Positions 26,314-35,788 of a stretch of 64,000 bases of DNA are shown here, one piece after another (position 1 is the stretch's first letter; every line of letters starts with the position of its first letter). The notes below the pieces were generated by a model. That model was not told the origin of the DNA. It saw only the letters and a list, made by a program, of their open reading frames with translations, and did no database searches. Source of the DNA: Candidatus Nanoarchaeia archaeon (lineage in GTDB: Archaea; Nanobdellota; Nanobdellia; SCGC-AAA011-G17; JACPNG01); contig JAQTMK010000001.1 of the NCBI GenBank assembly GCA_028714375.1, positions 52,729 to 116,728 of the forward strand. The letters are read 5' to 3'. A program made the translations under genes and the position numbers.

Positions 26314-26946
26314 ATGCTCAAACAAATTATGTTGGCGTTAATTATTGTATCTTCAATAGCCCAGGCAGCAACAATAACAGGAACAGTTTATGATTTGGAA
26401 TTTTCAAAGGTTGAAGAAATATTAATAACTGTGAATTCAGTTCCAGAACAAAAATATCTTTCCAATGATGGATCATATAAATTTGAACTTCCACCAGGAA
26501 AATATACAATAACTGCAAAACAGGAAGATCTTTTAGCAGAAGAGAATATCGAGGTTGTTTCAGAGGGAAATTATGTCATAGATTTGTTTTTATTCCCTTC
26601 TTTTGAAGATGAGAACCAGTTATTAAATGATGAAGAAGGGGTTCCAGACCTGGAAGAAAAATCTTTTTCGTGGATATGGATCATTTTGATTTTTGTAATA
26701 ATTGGTATAGCTCTTTTTTATTTTCTTAGAAAAAAACCAAAACATGAAGAAAAACCAATAAAAGAAGATCTGGAAAATCTTATTGAACTTCTTAAAAAAC
26801 ACAATGGAAGAATGACTCAGAAAGAAATAAGAAAAGAACTGTTCTTATCAGAAGCAAAAATAAGTTTGATGGTAACAGAATTAGAATCTTTAAACAAAGT
26901 AAAAAGAATCAAGAAAGGAAGAACAAACGTAATTATATTAGTTTGA
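26314..26946 (+). CDS. membrane-anchored wHTH regulator with carboxypeptidase-regulatory-like ectodomain
   Basis: GTVYDLEFSKVEEILITVNS...GSYKFELPPGKYTITA; TM helix; C-terminal wHTH NGRMTQKEIRKELFLSEAKISLMVTELESLNKV. Confidence 0.8.
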   Translation: MLKQIMLALIIVSSIAQAATITGTVYDLEFSKVEEILITVNSVPEQKYLSNDGSYKFELPPGKYTITAKQEDLLAEENIEVVSEGNYVIDLFLFPSFEDENQLLNDEEGVPDLEEKSFSWIWIILIFVIIGIALFYFLRKKPKHEEKPIKEDLENLIELLKKHNGRMTQKEIRKELFLSEAKISLMVTELESLNKVKRIKKGRTNVIILV

Positions 26947-27013
26947 TTAATATGTTATTTAGGGATTATCAAAAGACAACAATCCTTATAAAACAATTTT
27001 ATTTAAAAAAAAT

Positions 27014-28357
27014 ATGTCAATCCCTCCATTTAACCCATTTATTGTTAAAATCATAGATAATCTTTCTGATAAAAAAAAGGATTGTGATGCAAAAAATTAT
27101 GGATTATTTGGAGCAGAACAAGTACATAAGATAAATGAGGAAGTATTTGAATGGTTAAATCAACAAGCCTTTGCAAGTGAAGCACCAGACCCACGATTTA
27201 ATCAGCTGGAGATTAGTGGAGATTCTGATGCTAAGGATCACAGAGGGAAGGATGAACCAGATACAGTTTGCTGGGAACTCTATTTCAAAGAACCCCTGAT
27301 AAAAAGATTAAAGTCTACTCTTGGGGATAAATTACTCCATATTAAAAGATGGCCAGAGATTAGAGCTTATAATAGTGAACCAGATTTATTAAATACAGAG
27401 GATTATATTAAAATAAGTGTATCTAATACCGAGAGGGGATGGGTCAAGAAAGGTCTATTCCCAAAAAATACTCATATTGATACAGAAACTGAGTTTAGTG
27501 ATTCAATGTGGAATCCAAAAATTAAAGAAATACCCTTTGCAGTATTCACAGATATTAAAAGAGATGCTCAAGCAGGATTTTATGCAGCAAAAGAATGGTC
27601 GAAATTTAGAACCATGGCTATTGCAAGTAGCAAGTACCTCATAGATATTCTTGAAGAAGAAGAAAAAGAAATACAAAGGATTGAAGATCACAGTATTAGA
27701 TTCCGAAAAAATGACTCTCTGAGAAAAAAGAAAGGATTTGTAACTGGATTGATGCTCGATTTATTACCCGATACTCGAATTCAAAAAGGGATTATTACTC
27801 TTCCAGAGATTTATCAACCAGGGATACTAGAAACTATCACTGCTTTAGAATTAGAAAAAGGGACCGATGAACAGAGGTACGGAAAATGCAAAACCCCTAT
27901 CTATCACATTAATGGAGTTCCTATAGAAATTATTCCAGTTCCGGGAAAAGAAATTGCGTATAATGCTAAAATATCTTTTACAATCCATCCATCTGGAGGG
28001 GTAGTCAACCATGAAATTGCAAAAAAAACTATTGAAGAATCTCTCCAAAGATACTTTGATGTTATATTAACTGATAAGAATGATCTAAAATTTAGTTTAT
28101 TATTAGAAAATGCTCAGAACATTAGATCTAAGATATCTGAAGGAGCAGAAAATACCCCGCTTCATACTAATTTAAGGAATATCGTGGAAGCTATTTCATT
28201 AGTTTCTGAAACAAATGGATTATGGACCAAGGAACAACAACCAGTCTTGGAAGAAGGGTATAGGGCAATGGTAAATGCCGGAATGAAAAAACATTTTGAA
28301 AGAATTGAAAATAATCTCCCCGCAATAACAATCCCAAAAGAGTATAGGCATAAATAA
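27014..28357 (+). CDS. hypothetical protein
   Basis: 447 aa ORF, no family recognised. Confidence 0.65.
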   Translation: MSIPPFNPFIVKIIDNLSDKKKDCDAKNYGLFGAEQVHKINEEVFEWLNQQAFASEAPDPRFNQLEISGDSDAKDHRGKDEPDTVCWELYFKEPLIKRLKSTLGDKLLHIKRWPEIRAYNSEPDLLNTEDYIKISVSNTERGWVKKGLFPKNTHIDTETEFSDSMWNPKIKEIPFAVFTDIKRDAQAGFYAAKEWSKFRTMAIASSKYLIDILEEEEKEIQRIEDHSIRFRKNDSLRKKKGFVTGLMLDLLPDTRIQKGIITLPEIYQPGILETITALELEKGTDEQRYGKCKTPIYHINGVPIEIIPVPGKEIAYNAKISFTIHPSGGVVNHEIAKKTIEESLQRYFDVILTDKNDLKFSLLLENAQNIRSKISEGAENTPLHTNLRNIVEAISLVSETNGLWTKEQQPVLEEGYRAMVNAGMKKHFERIENNLPAITIPKEYRHK

Positions 28358-28358
28358 A

Positions 28359-28814
28359 CTAAAATTCCTTCATAGCCTTAAAATACTCTCTGACTCTTTC
28401 CTGGATGTTCTCAAGATAAAATTTTTCTATTTTTTTATTGTAAATAACTTCTAAATCTTCAAATTCAGGAACTCTGTACATATTGTTCACGCTTTCAATC
28501 AAAAACATATCTTTTAATTTTTTTAGCTGTCTTCTGATATTGGATGGAGCAATTCCCTTCATCTCAAGATTGTGATTTTTCCTATACTCCATTGCTTTTT
28601 CCTGTATCTCAGCAGAACTTATAAATTGCTGCTCTTTTTTGGCAATAAGCAAAACCGATAAAATATCAACAACAATGTCTCTTGAATCTCCTGGCTGCAA
28701 TAATCCCAAACTTAAACAGAATTTTCTTACCAATTCTCTTCCCTGTAATTCAGAAGGTTTCTCGTATCGTCTCAATGTTATTTCTGATAGAGGCATATCT
28801 TTACTAATCTTCAT
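28359..28814 (-). CDS. wHTH domain protein
   Basis: 151 aa; KGIAPSNIRRQLKKLKDMFLIESVNNMYRVPE. Confidence 0.7.
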   Translation of the reverse strand: MKISKDMPLSEITLRRYEKPSELQGRELVRKFCLSLGLLQPGDSRDIVVDILSVLLIAKKEQQFISSAEIQEKAMEYRKNHNLEMKGIAPSNIRRQLKKLKDMFLIESVNNMYRVPEFEDLEVIYNKKIEKFYLENIQERVREYFKAMKEF

Positions 28815-28845
28815 GAAATAAATAAAAAATAAGAACTTTATAAAC

Positions 28846-29043
28846 TTATTTAAGTATAACTCTAAAACCGCTCTTTGTTGGACTTATAGTATATTCTTTT
28901 CCTTTTTTCTCAGCCCATGCTTTAGCAGTTGTTTCTGTTTTAAATTTCTTAAAATTCTTTAGTTTTTCAGGCGCAGTTTTTCTTCCTTTTTTATGAGTTC
29001 CTGCTATCCTTAGCTTTCTTTTCATCTTTGTATGCATTTTCAT
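28846..29043 (-). CDS. small basic protein
   Basis: 65 aa, Lys/Arg-rich N-terminus, beta-rich C-terminus (KEYTISPTKSGFRVIL). Confidence 0.6.
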   Translation of the reverse strand: MKMHTKMKRKLRIAGTHKKGRKTAPEKLKNFKKFKTETTAKAWAEKKGKEYTISPTKSGFRVILK

Positions 29044-29095
29044 AGCATTTTTGAAATTGAAAAGCTTTATAAATATTTTCCTTTTTTCTCAGCCC

Positions 29096-29449
29096 ATGAC
29101 AACATTAATAGCGTGTTTATCAACAGGGAAAGGAACATGGGGTCATGTATCCAGATTAATACAGGATCAGGAATGGGAAAATATAATCCTTATCACAAAT
29201 GATTTTGGAAAAGAAAATTTTACAAAAGAAAAGAATACCGAGTTTTTGGTGATAGATCCAAACAAATCTGTTTTAGAGATTATAGATGACCTTATTAAAG
29301 AACTGAAAGGAAAAGTTGAAGGTGACGTAGCCCTAAACCTTGTTTCAGGTACAGGAAAAGAGCATATGGCTTTGTTAGCTGCATTGCTTAAACTTGGTGT
29401 GGGTATAAGATTAGTTGCTTTGACTAAAGACGGAATAAAAGAACTTTAA
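29096..29449 (+). CDS. stand-alone CARF-like Rossmann domain protein
   Basis: MTTLIACLSTGKGTWGHVSRLIQDQEWENIILITND...DVALNLVSGTGKEHMALLAALLKLGVGIRLVALTKDGIKEL. Confidence 0.55.
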   Translation: MTTLIACLSTGKGTWGHVSRLIQDQEWENIILITNDFGKENFTKEKNTEFLVIDPNKSVLEIIDDLIKELKGKVEGDVALNLVSGTGKEHMALLAALLKLGVGIRLVALTKDGIKEL

Positions 29450-29451
29450 AA

Positions 29452-29976
29452 ATGGAAAAAATAGAAAAACAAAAATGTCCATTTTGTCTTAAAGATACCT
29501 TGACTTTGACTGAAGATGAGCAGGATATTCCCTACTTTGGAAAAATCTTTATTTTCAGTATGAATTGTTCTAATTGTCATTATCAGAAATCTGACATAGA
29601 ATCTGCAGAAATGAAAGACCCATCAAGACATACTTTTGAGATGGAAACTAAAAAAGATCTTAATGTAAGAGTTGTAAAGTCCTCAACAGCTACAGTTAAG
29701 GTTCCAACCCTGAAAATGTCTATGGAACCGGGTCCAGCTTCAGAAGGATTTGTCACAAACATTGAAGGTTTGCTGCAAAGATTCAAAAGAATAATTGAGG
29801 ATGAAAGAGACAATACTGATGAAGATGATGTAAGAAAAGCAGCAAAGAATTTACTTAAAAAATTATGGAAAGCTGAACTTGGTGAACAGAAAATAAAAAT
29901 TGTTATTGAGGATCCAGCTGGAAACTCAGCAATTATATCTGAAAAAACAAAAGTTGAAAAAATTAAAGCTAAATGA
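29452..29976 (+). CDS. ZPR1-type zinc finger protein
   Basis: CPFC...FSMNCSNCHYQKSDIESAE...STATVKVPTLKMSMEPGPASEGFVTNIEGLLQRF. Confidence 0.88.
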   Translation: MEKIEKQKCPFCLKDTLTLTEDEQDIPYFGKIFIFSMNCSNCHYQKSDIESAEMKDPSRHTFEMETKKDLNVRVVKSSTATVKVPTLKMSMEPGPASEGFVTNIEGLLQRFKRIIEDERDNTDEDDVRKAAKNLLKKLWKAELGEQKIKIVIEDPAGNSAIISEKTKVEKIKAK

Positions 29977-30575
29977 AAACCCTATTTATTGAAGCAAGGT
30001 CAAATGAAGATATTTCTAAGGCACTGAGTAAAGTAAAAATTAAAGGTAAAATTGGATTAGCCTCATCAATACAGTTCCTGCATAAACTTCCAGAAGCAAA
30101 TAAAATATTAAAGAATTCAGTTATTGCAGGGCAGGTCTTAGGTTGTAATGCTTCAGCTTGTAAAAGAATAAAAAACAAAATAGACTGTTTTCTTTACATT
30201 GGTTCAGGAGAGTTTCATCCAATAAGGATTGCAGTTGAAACAGAAAAACCAGTTTATATTTTAAATCCTTTAACAAATGAAATTTCTCTTCTTAATGAAA
30301 ACATTGTGAAAAATTATAAAAAACAACTTCAGGGAAAATTAATCAAATACTATAATGCAGAAAAAGTAGGAATTATATTTTCTTCAAAACCAGGACAGAA
30401 CAAATTAAAAGATCTGGAAAAGATAAAAAAAATAAATAAAGAATTATATTTCTTTGTTGCAGATAATATTAATGCTGCAGAGTTTGAAAACTTCCCGGAT
30501 ATTGATATTTGGGTTAATACAGCCTGTCCAAGGATAGAAGACAAAAAGATTATAAACCTTGAAAATATTTTCTAA
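29973..30575 (+). CDS. Dph2-like diphthamide biosynthesis protein, shortened (lacks first domain)
   Basis: 200 aa; KIGLASSIQFLHKLPE...GQVLGCNASAC...DIDIWVNTACPRI. Confidence 0.75.
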   Translation: MKTLFIEARSNEDISKALSKVKIKGKIGLASSIQFLHKLPEANKILKNSVIAGQVLGCNASACKRIKNKIDCFLYIGSGEFHPIRIAVETEKPVYILNPLTNEISLLNENIVKNYKKQLQGKLIKYYNAEKVGIIFSSKPGQNKLKDLEKIKKINKELYFFVADNINAAEFENFPDIDIWVNTACPRIEDKKIINLENIF

Positions 30576-30579
30576 TAAA

Positions 30580-32073
30580 ATGAAACAGGAATTTTTGAAG
30601 GAATTAACTTCTTTTATTCAAAACAAGGGATTTATATGGGGTCCAGAACCAGAGCTATATGAAGGAATGTCAGGATTCTATACCTATGGTCCTTTGGGTA
30701 AATTATTAAAAAACAAAGTGGAAAACTCAGTTAGAAGAGTATTCCAAAGCAATGGATTGTGGGAATTAGAAGCTCCAACCATTCTCCCAGACATTGTCTG
30801 GGAAGCTTCAGGCCACCTGAACACTTTCAAAGACAGGATAATTGAATGTGAAAAATGCAGGGCAATCTTTAGGGCTGATAAATTCATAGAAGAAACCCAT
30901 GATGTCAATGCTGACTCTTTTTCAGAAAAAGAATTATTGGAATTTATTGAAAAAAACAAAATTAAGTGTCCTTCATGTAAAGGTTCTTTTAAACCAGAAA
31001 TAAGAACACAGAGTTTGATGATGAAAACCATTGTTGCAGGTAAAGAAGCTTCATTAAGACCAGAAACTGCAACATCAACATACTTACCCTACAGAAGATT
31101 TAATGAATTTTTCAGGGGAAAGATTCCTTTTGGAGTTTTCCAGATAGGAAAAGCTTACAGAAATGAAATTTCTCCAAGACAGCATGTAATAAGGTCAAGA
31201 GAATTTACACAGGCAGAAGGTCAGTTGTTTGTTGATCCAAAAGAAAAAAATAACTGGGAAAAATATGATGTAATAAAAAACACAAAGCTTCCATTATGGA
31301 CAAGCAAACTGCAGAAATCAGAAAAAACTTACAAATTAATTTCTCTAGACGAAGCAATAAAAAACAAAGACATTAAAACAAAAGTATACGCATGGTGCAT
31401 TTGGCTGGCCTATGAACAGTTTATTTCTTTGGGAATTCCTCAAGAAAAAATAAGATTAAGACAGCATCATCCAGAAGAAAAAGCATTTTATGCTGACGAT
31501 GCCTGGGATGTTGAAATAAACCTGAATGCATTTGGCTGGACCGAAGTTTGTGGTGTTCATGACAGGACAGATTACGATTTAAAACAGCATTCCAAATTTT
31601 CAAAAAATGAATTAACTGCAAGAAGGGAAGATAACTCAACCTTTGTTCCCCATGTTTTGGAGATTGCATTCGGTACAGACAGACCAGTCTTTGCATTATT
31701 GGATATTTTCTACACCAAAAAATCAAAAGAAGAAGGAAAAACATTATTCAAACTGCCCTATAATATTTCACCGGTTGATGTTTCAATTTTCCCACTGATG
31801 AAAAAACCAGAATTAGTTAAAACAGCCAATAAAATCAAAGATGATTTGGAAAAAGAATTTATTATTGACTTTGATGTTTCTGGTTCAATTGGAAAAAGAT
31901 ATTTAAGAAGTGCAGAATCAGGAACTCCATTTGCCATAACCATTGACTATGACTCTTTAGATAAAAATGATGTAACCATAAGGGACAGGGATACAGAAAG
32001 ACAGATAAGGGTTAAGATAGAAGATTTATCTTTAGTTATAAGAAAACTTTTAAACAAAGAGATGACAATTTAA
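30580..32073 (+). CDS. glyS: glycyl-tRNA synthetase (eukaryal/archaeal type)
   Basis: NKGFIWGPEPELYEGMSGFYTYGPLGKLLKNK; class II motifs RPETATSTYLPYRRF, VFQIGKAYRNEISPRQHVIRSREFTQAE. Confidence 0.96.
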   Translation: MKQEFLKELTSFIQNKGFIWGPEPELYEGMSGFYTYGPLGKLLKNKVENSVRRVFQSNGLWELEAPTILPDIVWEASGHLNTFKDRIIECEKCRAIFRADKFIEETHDVNADSFSEKELLEFIEKNKIKCPSCKGSFKPEIRTQSLMMKTIVAGKEASLRPETATSTYLPYRRFNEFFRGKIPFGVFQIGKAYRNEISPRQHVIRSREFTQAEGQLFVDPKEKNNWEKYDVIKNTKLPLWTSKLQKSEKTYKLISLDEAIKNKDIKTKVYAWCIWLAYEQFISLGIPQEKIRLRQHHPEEKAFYADDAWDVEINLNAFGWTEVCGVHDRTDYDLKQHSKFSKNELTARREDNSTFVPHVLEIAFGTDRPVFALLDIFYTKKSKEEGKTLFKLPYNISPVDVSIFPLMKKPELVKTANKIKDDLEKEFIIDFDVSGSIGKRYLRSAESGTPFAITIDYDSLDKNDVTIRDRDTERQIRVKIEDLSLVIRKLLNKEMTI

Positions 32074-32078
32074 ATCAG

Positions 32079-32150
32079 GGGCCAGTAGTATAATGGTTAG
32101 AATTTCGCCATGGCATGGCGGGGATCTGGGTTCGAGTCCCAGCTGGTCCA
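32079..32150 (+). tRNA. tRNA-Ala (GGC)
   Basis: acceptor GGGCCAG/CTGGTCC with G3-U70, anticodon loop ATGGCAT, A73. Confidence 0.9.
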
Positions 32151-32160
32151 TTTAATAAAA

Positions 32161-32568
32161 ATGAAAGACTGCATATTTTGTAAAATAATCAAAAAAGAAA
32201 TTCCAGCAGAAATAATATATGAAAATAAAACTACTCTAGCCTTTCTTGACATAAATCCTGTAAACCCTGGACACGTTTTGGTGATACCTAAAAAACATTT
32301 TTCTACTTTAGAGGAAACTCCTCAAGAAACTTTAATTGAAGTAATTAAAACTACGAAAAAATTAGTTCCAGCAATAAACCAATCTGTAAATCCCATAGGG
32401 ATTAACTTGGGGTTGAATAATAAAAAAGGAGCAGGGCAATTGGTACCTCACATACATTTGCATATTATGCCAAGATTTGAGGGAGACAAGCATAAACTGC
32501 TTGAAGGCAAAAAAACTCAGCCAGAACAACTAAAACAAGTTGCAGATAAAATCAAAACCTTTTTATAA
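32161..32568 (+). CDS. HIT family hydrolase
   Basis: MKDCIFCKIIKKEIPAEIIYE...GHVLVIPKKHF...HIHLHIMPRF; true start downstream of tRNA-Ala. Confidence 0.95.
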   Translation: MKDCIFCKIIKKEIPAEIIYENKTTLAFLDINPVNPGHVLVIPKKHFSTLEETPQETLIEVIKTTKKLVPAINQSVNPIGINLGLNNKKGAGQLVPHIHLHIMPRFEGDKHKLLEGKKTQPEQLKQVADKIKTFL

Positions 32569-32593
32569 ACACTAAAATCTCATTTTTTTATAT

Positions 32594-32667
32594 GCCGCTG
32601 TAGCTCAGTTGGTTAGAGCACCGCTCTCATGAGGCGGGGGTCGCAGGTTCGAGCCCAGCCAGCGGCA
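32594..32667 (+). tRNA. tRNA-Met (CAT)
   Basis: GCCGCTG/CAGCGGC acceptor, GCTC D-stem, loop CTCATGA; one T-stem mismatch. Confidence 0.88.
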
Positions 32668-32668
32668 C

Positions 32669-34348
32669 TTATTTTTCAATGCCTAAATCCAGTAAATGTT
32701 TGATATGGTCTGATCTTAATCTGTTAAATCCTTCCAGATTTGCCTTTCCTAAAATACCTTTCATGGATTCAGCAGAAGAAATATGCGGTAAGATAACATA
32801 ATCTGCACCTCTTTCATAAAGGTCAAGTGCATCAGGAATTCTGTCAGCAGAAACAATAACCTTAATCTTGGAATTTATCCTTTTAATTAATCTTAACATT
32901 AAAAGATTGTCTTCTAAGGTTTCAATAGTAGAAATAATTAAATTAACCTTGGAAAAATTAATTTTTTTTAAGATTTCATGATTGTTTATCTCACCATAAT
33001 AGCAGTTTATTCTGTTTTTAATCAAACCTTCAATAATTGAAGGGTCATGATCTATCACAATCAAAGACTCCTTATTCAAGAATCTAAGCATTATTTTTCC
33101 CATTCTGTTGCATCCAAATAAAACTGTTTTATAATTTCCTTCCTTTGTACCATATTCAAGTCTTTTTTTCTTTGAAGAAAGCCTATTGAATATCTTTAAT
33201 GGTTCTGCAAGATAATTATAGATTGAAGACGAATTTTTGATTAAGTATGAAGTCAGTATCATTGTCAAAACAGTTAAGAAAATTATCAAAGAGAAAAATT
33301 CCTGACTGATATGGCCAAGCATATAAAATCCTAATGTTCCAAGCAATAAGGAAAATTCAGAAACCTGTCCAAGAGATATTGCAGTCAAGAAACTGGTTCT
33401 TGATTCATATCCAAACAGACCCGATATAATCATTATTATAAGTGGCTTTAGTAAAATTACCATCAAAGTAAGTATGACTAATAACCAAACTAAGTTATTT
33501 CCAATCAAAACCAGCTGCATTCCAAGAGAGACAAAAAAGATTGTTGAGAAAAAGTCTTTCAGAGAAACAACTCTTCCCATGATTTCATGATTGTATGGAA
33601 GATTTGCCAATCCAACTCCTATTAAGAATGCACCAATTGCAATTGAAAAATGAAGTAAATTAGCGAGGATTGCAAACAGGAAACACATGCTTATTGCAAT
33701 AAGAAAGATTAATTCTCTAGACCTTGCTGCAAAATCAAATACTCTTTTAAGCAAAAATCTGCTGAATATAACTACAGCTAAAATCAAGATTAAACCATTG
33801 AACAAGGCAAGTCCAACAACCTTAAAACTTAATTCTCCCTGTGTTAAAAATGAAAGTGCAAAAACAACCAAAATATCCTGTAACAATAGAATTCCTAGAA
33901 TTATTCTTCCGTGAAGAGTATTTATCTGTCCTTTGTCAGATAATAGCTTGACTACAATCATTGTGCTGCTGAAAGAGATTATTAATCCGATATAAACACA
34001 GACAATAGTTTCAAGTCCAAATAAATCTCCAATAAAAAATCCTGCAAAAAACATCAGAACAACCTGAAGTATACCGCCGACTAAACTAATACCTAAAACT
34101 TTTTTTATTTTTTTAACATCAATTTCAAGTCCGACTAAAAACAACAAAAAGGCAATCCCAATCTCAGATAATGATCTGATTAAATCTAAATCTTTTACAA
34201 AACCAAGTCCGATAGGCCCAAGAATTACTCCTGCCAAAATATACGCAGGTATAAGGGGTTGTTTTATTAGTTTAGCAAGATAGGCTAAAGCAGTTGCAAG
34301 AATTATAATTAAACCTAAATCAACCAAGACATTTGAAACTAAAACCAT
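32669..34348 (-). CDS. Kef-type monovalent cation/H+ antiporter with C-terminal TrkA-N domain
   Basis: 559 aa; polytopic Na+/H+ exchanger-like N-part; VLFGCNRMGKIMLRFL...LIVIDHDPSIIEGL. Confidence 0.92.
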   Translation of the reverse strand: MVLVSNVLVDLGLIIILATALAYLAKLIKQPLIPAYILAGVILGPIGLGFVKDLDLIRSLSEIGIAFLLFLVGLEIDVKKIKKVLGISLVGGILQVVLMFFAGFFIGDLFGLETIVCVYIGLIISFSSTMIVVKLLSDKGQINTLHGRIILGILLLQDILVVFALSFLTQGELSFKVVGLALFNGLILILAVVIFSRFLLKRVFDFAARSRELIFLIAISMCFLFAILANLLHFSIAIGAFLIGVGLANLPYNHEIMGRVVSLKDFFSTIFFVSLGMQLVLIGNNLVWLLVILTLMVILLKPLIIMIISGLFGYESRTSFLTAISLGQVSEFSLLLGTLGFYMLGHISQEFFSLIIFLTVLTMILTSYLIKNSSSIYNYLAEPLKIFNRLSSKKKRLEYGTKEGNYKTVLFGCNRMGKIMLRFLNKESLIVIDHDPSIIEGLIKNRINCYYGEINNHEILKKINFSKVNLIISTIETLEDNLLMLRLIKRINSKIKVIVSADRIPDALDLYERGADYVILPHISSAESMKGILGKANLEGFNRLRSDHIKHLLDLGIEK

Positions 34349-34422
34349 TATTTTCCCTCTTTTTAGGAATATTAAATAGTTTTTTGATTATAAACTTTTT
34401 GAAAATCCAAAAAATAAGAAAA

Positions 34423-34725
34423 TTACTTTTTTCCCAATGTTACTTCAATGGTTGAGACTCTGACCTGTTTTCCTTCTTTGTTTTCAAATTCTTCAGAATC
34501 TATCTTGATATCTTTTACTGCTACACTGTTTTCCAAGAATCTTTTTGAAGCAACTTCTGCAATGTCTACAGCTCTAGAAATAAATTTGCCTCTCGCTTTT
34601 ATGACAACTTCGTTTGCACTCTGTGTTGTAAACTGCATTACAACTCCTGTCACATAGTTCATAAATGGTTTTGGCCCGATAAATACTGTGTGATTGTTGT
34701 CTTGTTTCTTTACATTATCTGTCAT
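34423..34725 (-). CDS. albA: DNA/RNA-binding protein Alba
   Basis: VFIGPKPFMNYVTGVVMQFTTQSANEVVIKARGKFISRAVDIAE. Confidence 0.95.
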   Translation of the reverse strand: MTDNVKKQDNNHTVFIGPKPFMNYVTGVVMQFTTQSANEVVIKARGKFISRAVDIAEVASKRFLENSVAVKDIKIDSEEFENKEGKQVRVSTIEVTLGKK

Positions 34726-34738
34726 TTTGACCCCCTAC

Positions 34739-34945
34739 CTAATCCAACACAACGTCCTTCTCTCTCTTTTTCATGAGTTTAACTACATATCCAGCTAAAA
34801 CGTTTCTTAGCTTTTTTGAAGGAATATCAGATACTTTATCCAAAACCTTTTTATTATTATCAAAATCATTGCTAAACACATTTTTATGTGTTTTAATGAC
34901 CTGCTGTCCTGTCTTCTTAACTAGGTTACTTTTTATTCTTCCCAT
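34739..34945 (-). CDS. rps17e: ribosomal protein eS17
   Basis: MGRIKSNLVKKTGQQVIKTHKNVFSNDFDNNKKVL...SKKLRNVLAGYVVKLMKK. Confidence 0.93.
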   Translation of the reverse strand: MGRIKSNLVKKTGQQVIKTHKNVFSNDFDNNKKVLDKVSDIPSKKLRNVLAGYVVKLMKKREKDVVLD

Positions 34946-34978
34946 AACCTAAATCTGACAGCAATCCATATATAAATC

Positions 34979-35755
34979 TTATGATTTCTTTTTAAAGAAC
35001 AAAAATCCAGTCTTTTTGGTTTCTTTTGGCTTTTTAGGCATTTTTAATGGCTTTTCTTCAAGTGCAGCATAAACCTCTGCCTCATCAATAAATTCCTTCC
35101 TTAAGCCCCTCCTGTCAAGTTCTATACATACTCTTTCACATGTCTCTAAGAACTTTCTTGGAACCCCGCCAGACCTCTTAAATATGTAATTAATTCCATC
35201 TTCTGTAAACAGATTCTTGCCTTTTATCCTTGAGTTTAACAGATCCTTTGCATCTCTTCTGGTTAAAGGTTTCATCTCAACAACCCTTTCTCCAATTCTA
35301 GACCTGAATGCCTTTGAGAAGTTATCTAATTTAGGGATTTGGGAAATAACAATCGACTTGATATATCTGTTCTCCCAATGTAGTTTTAGTAACCCTTTTA
35401 GAGTCTCTTTAGATGCCTGCGCCTCATCCAAAAGCAAGACAATATTTTTTGGATATTCTTTGAAAAAACTTCTGAATAAAGTATTATGTTGCTTTAGGTA
35501 TTCTTCAAAATTAAAGTTTTCATCCAAACCCTCACAGTCTATGTAAACGGGGGTATGGCTTTTTATTTTTAGTTCAAGCCATTTTAACAAAGAAGTTTTA
35601 CCTGTCCCGCTCTCTCCTGTAACAAAACAGATATTTCCCCCAATAACATAATCCATCAGTTTTTTCTGCTGATCTTCCACACCAATAAGATTTGGATTGA
35701 ATTTAATGTCAAAAGGATTGTCTCTGAATCCATATCTCTTATACCATGGTCTCAT
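34979..35755 (-). CDS. AAA ATPase (ExeA/Orc-like)
   Basis: FVTGESGTGKTSLLKWLE, VLLLDEAQ, sensor/arginine region. Confidence 0.85.
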   Translation of the reverse strand: MRPWYKRYGFRDNPFDIKFNPNLIGVEDQQKKLMDYVIGGNICFVTGESGTGKTSLLKWLELKIKSHTPVYIDCEGLDENFNFEEYLKQHNTLFRSFFKEYPKNIVLLLDEAQASKETLKGLLKLHWENRYIKSIVISQIPKLDNFSKAFRSRIGERVVEMKPLTRRDAKDLLNSRIKGKNLFTEDGINYIFKRSGGVPRKFLETCERVCIELDRRGLRKEFIDEAEVYAALEEKPLKMPKKPKETKKTGFLFFKKKS

Positions 35756-35788
35756 ATAAGAATAACCTGATTATAAACTTAAAAAACA

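Noticed and set aside
31421-31744. 107-aa minus-strand ORF
   Set aside because: Antisense inside glyS; other short ORFs inside argS, tfb, the giant gene and rps8e rejected for the same reason
32110-32160. N-terminal extension of the HIT protein in the ORF track
   Set aside because: Lies within tRNA-Ala; the conserved HIT sequence starts at Met 32161
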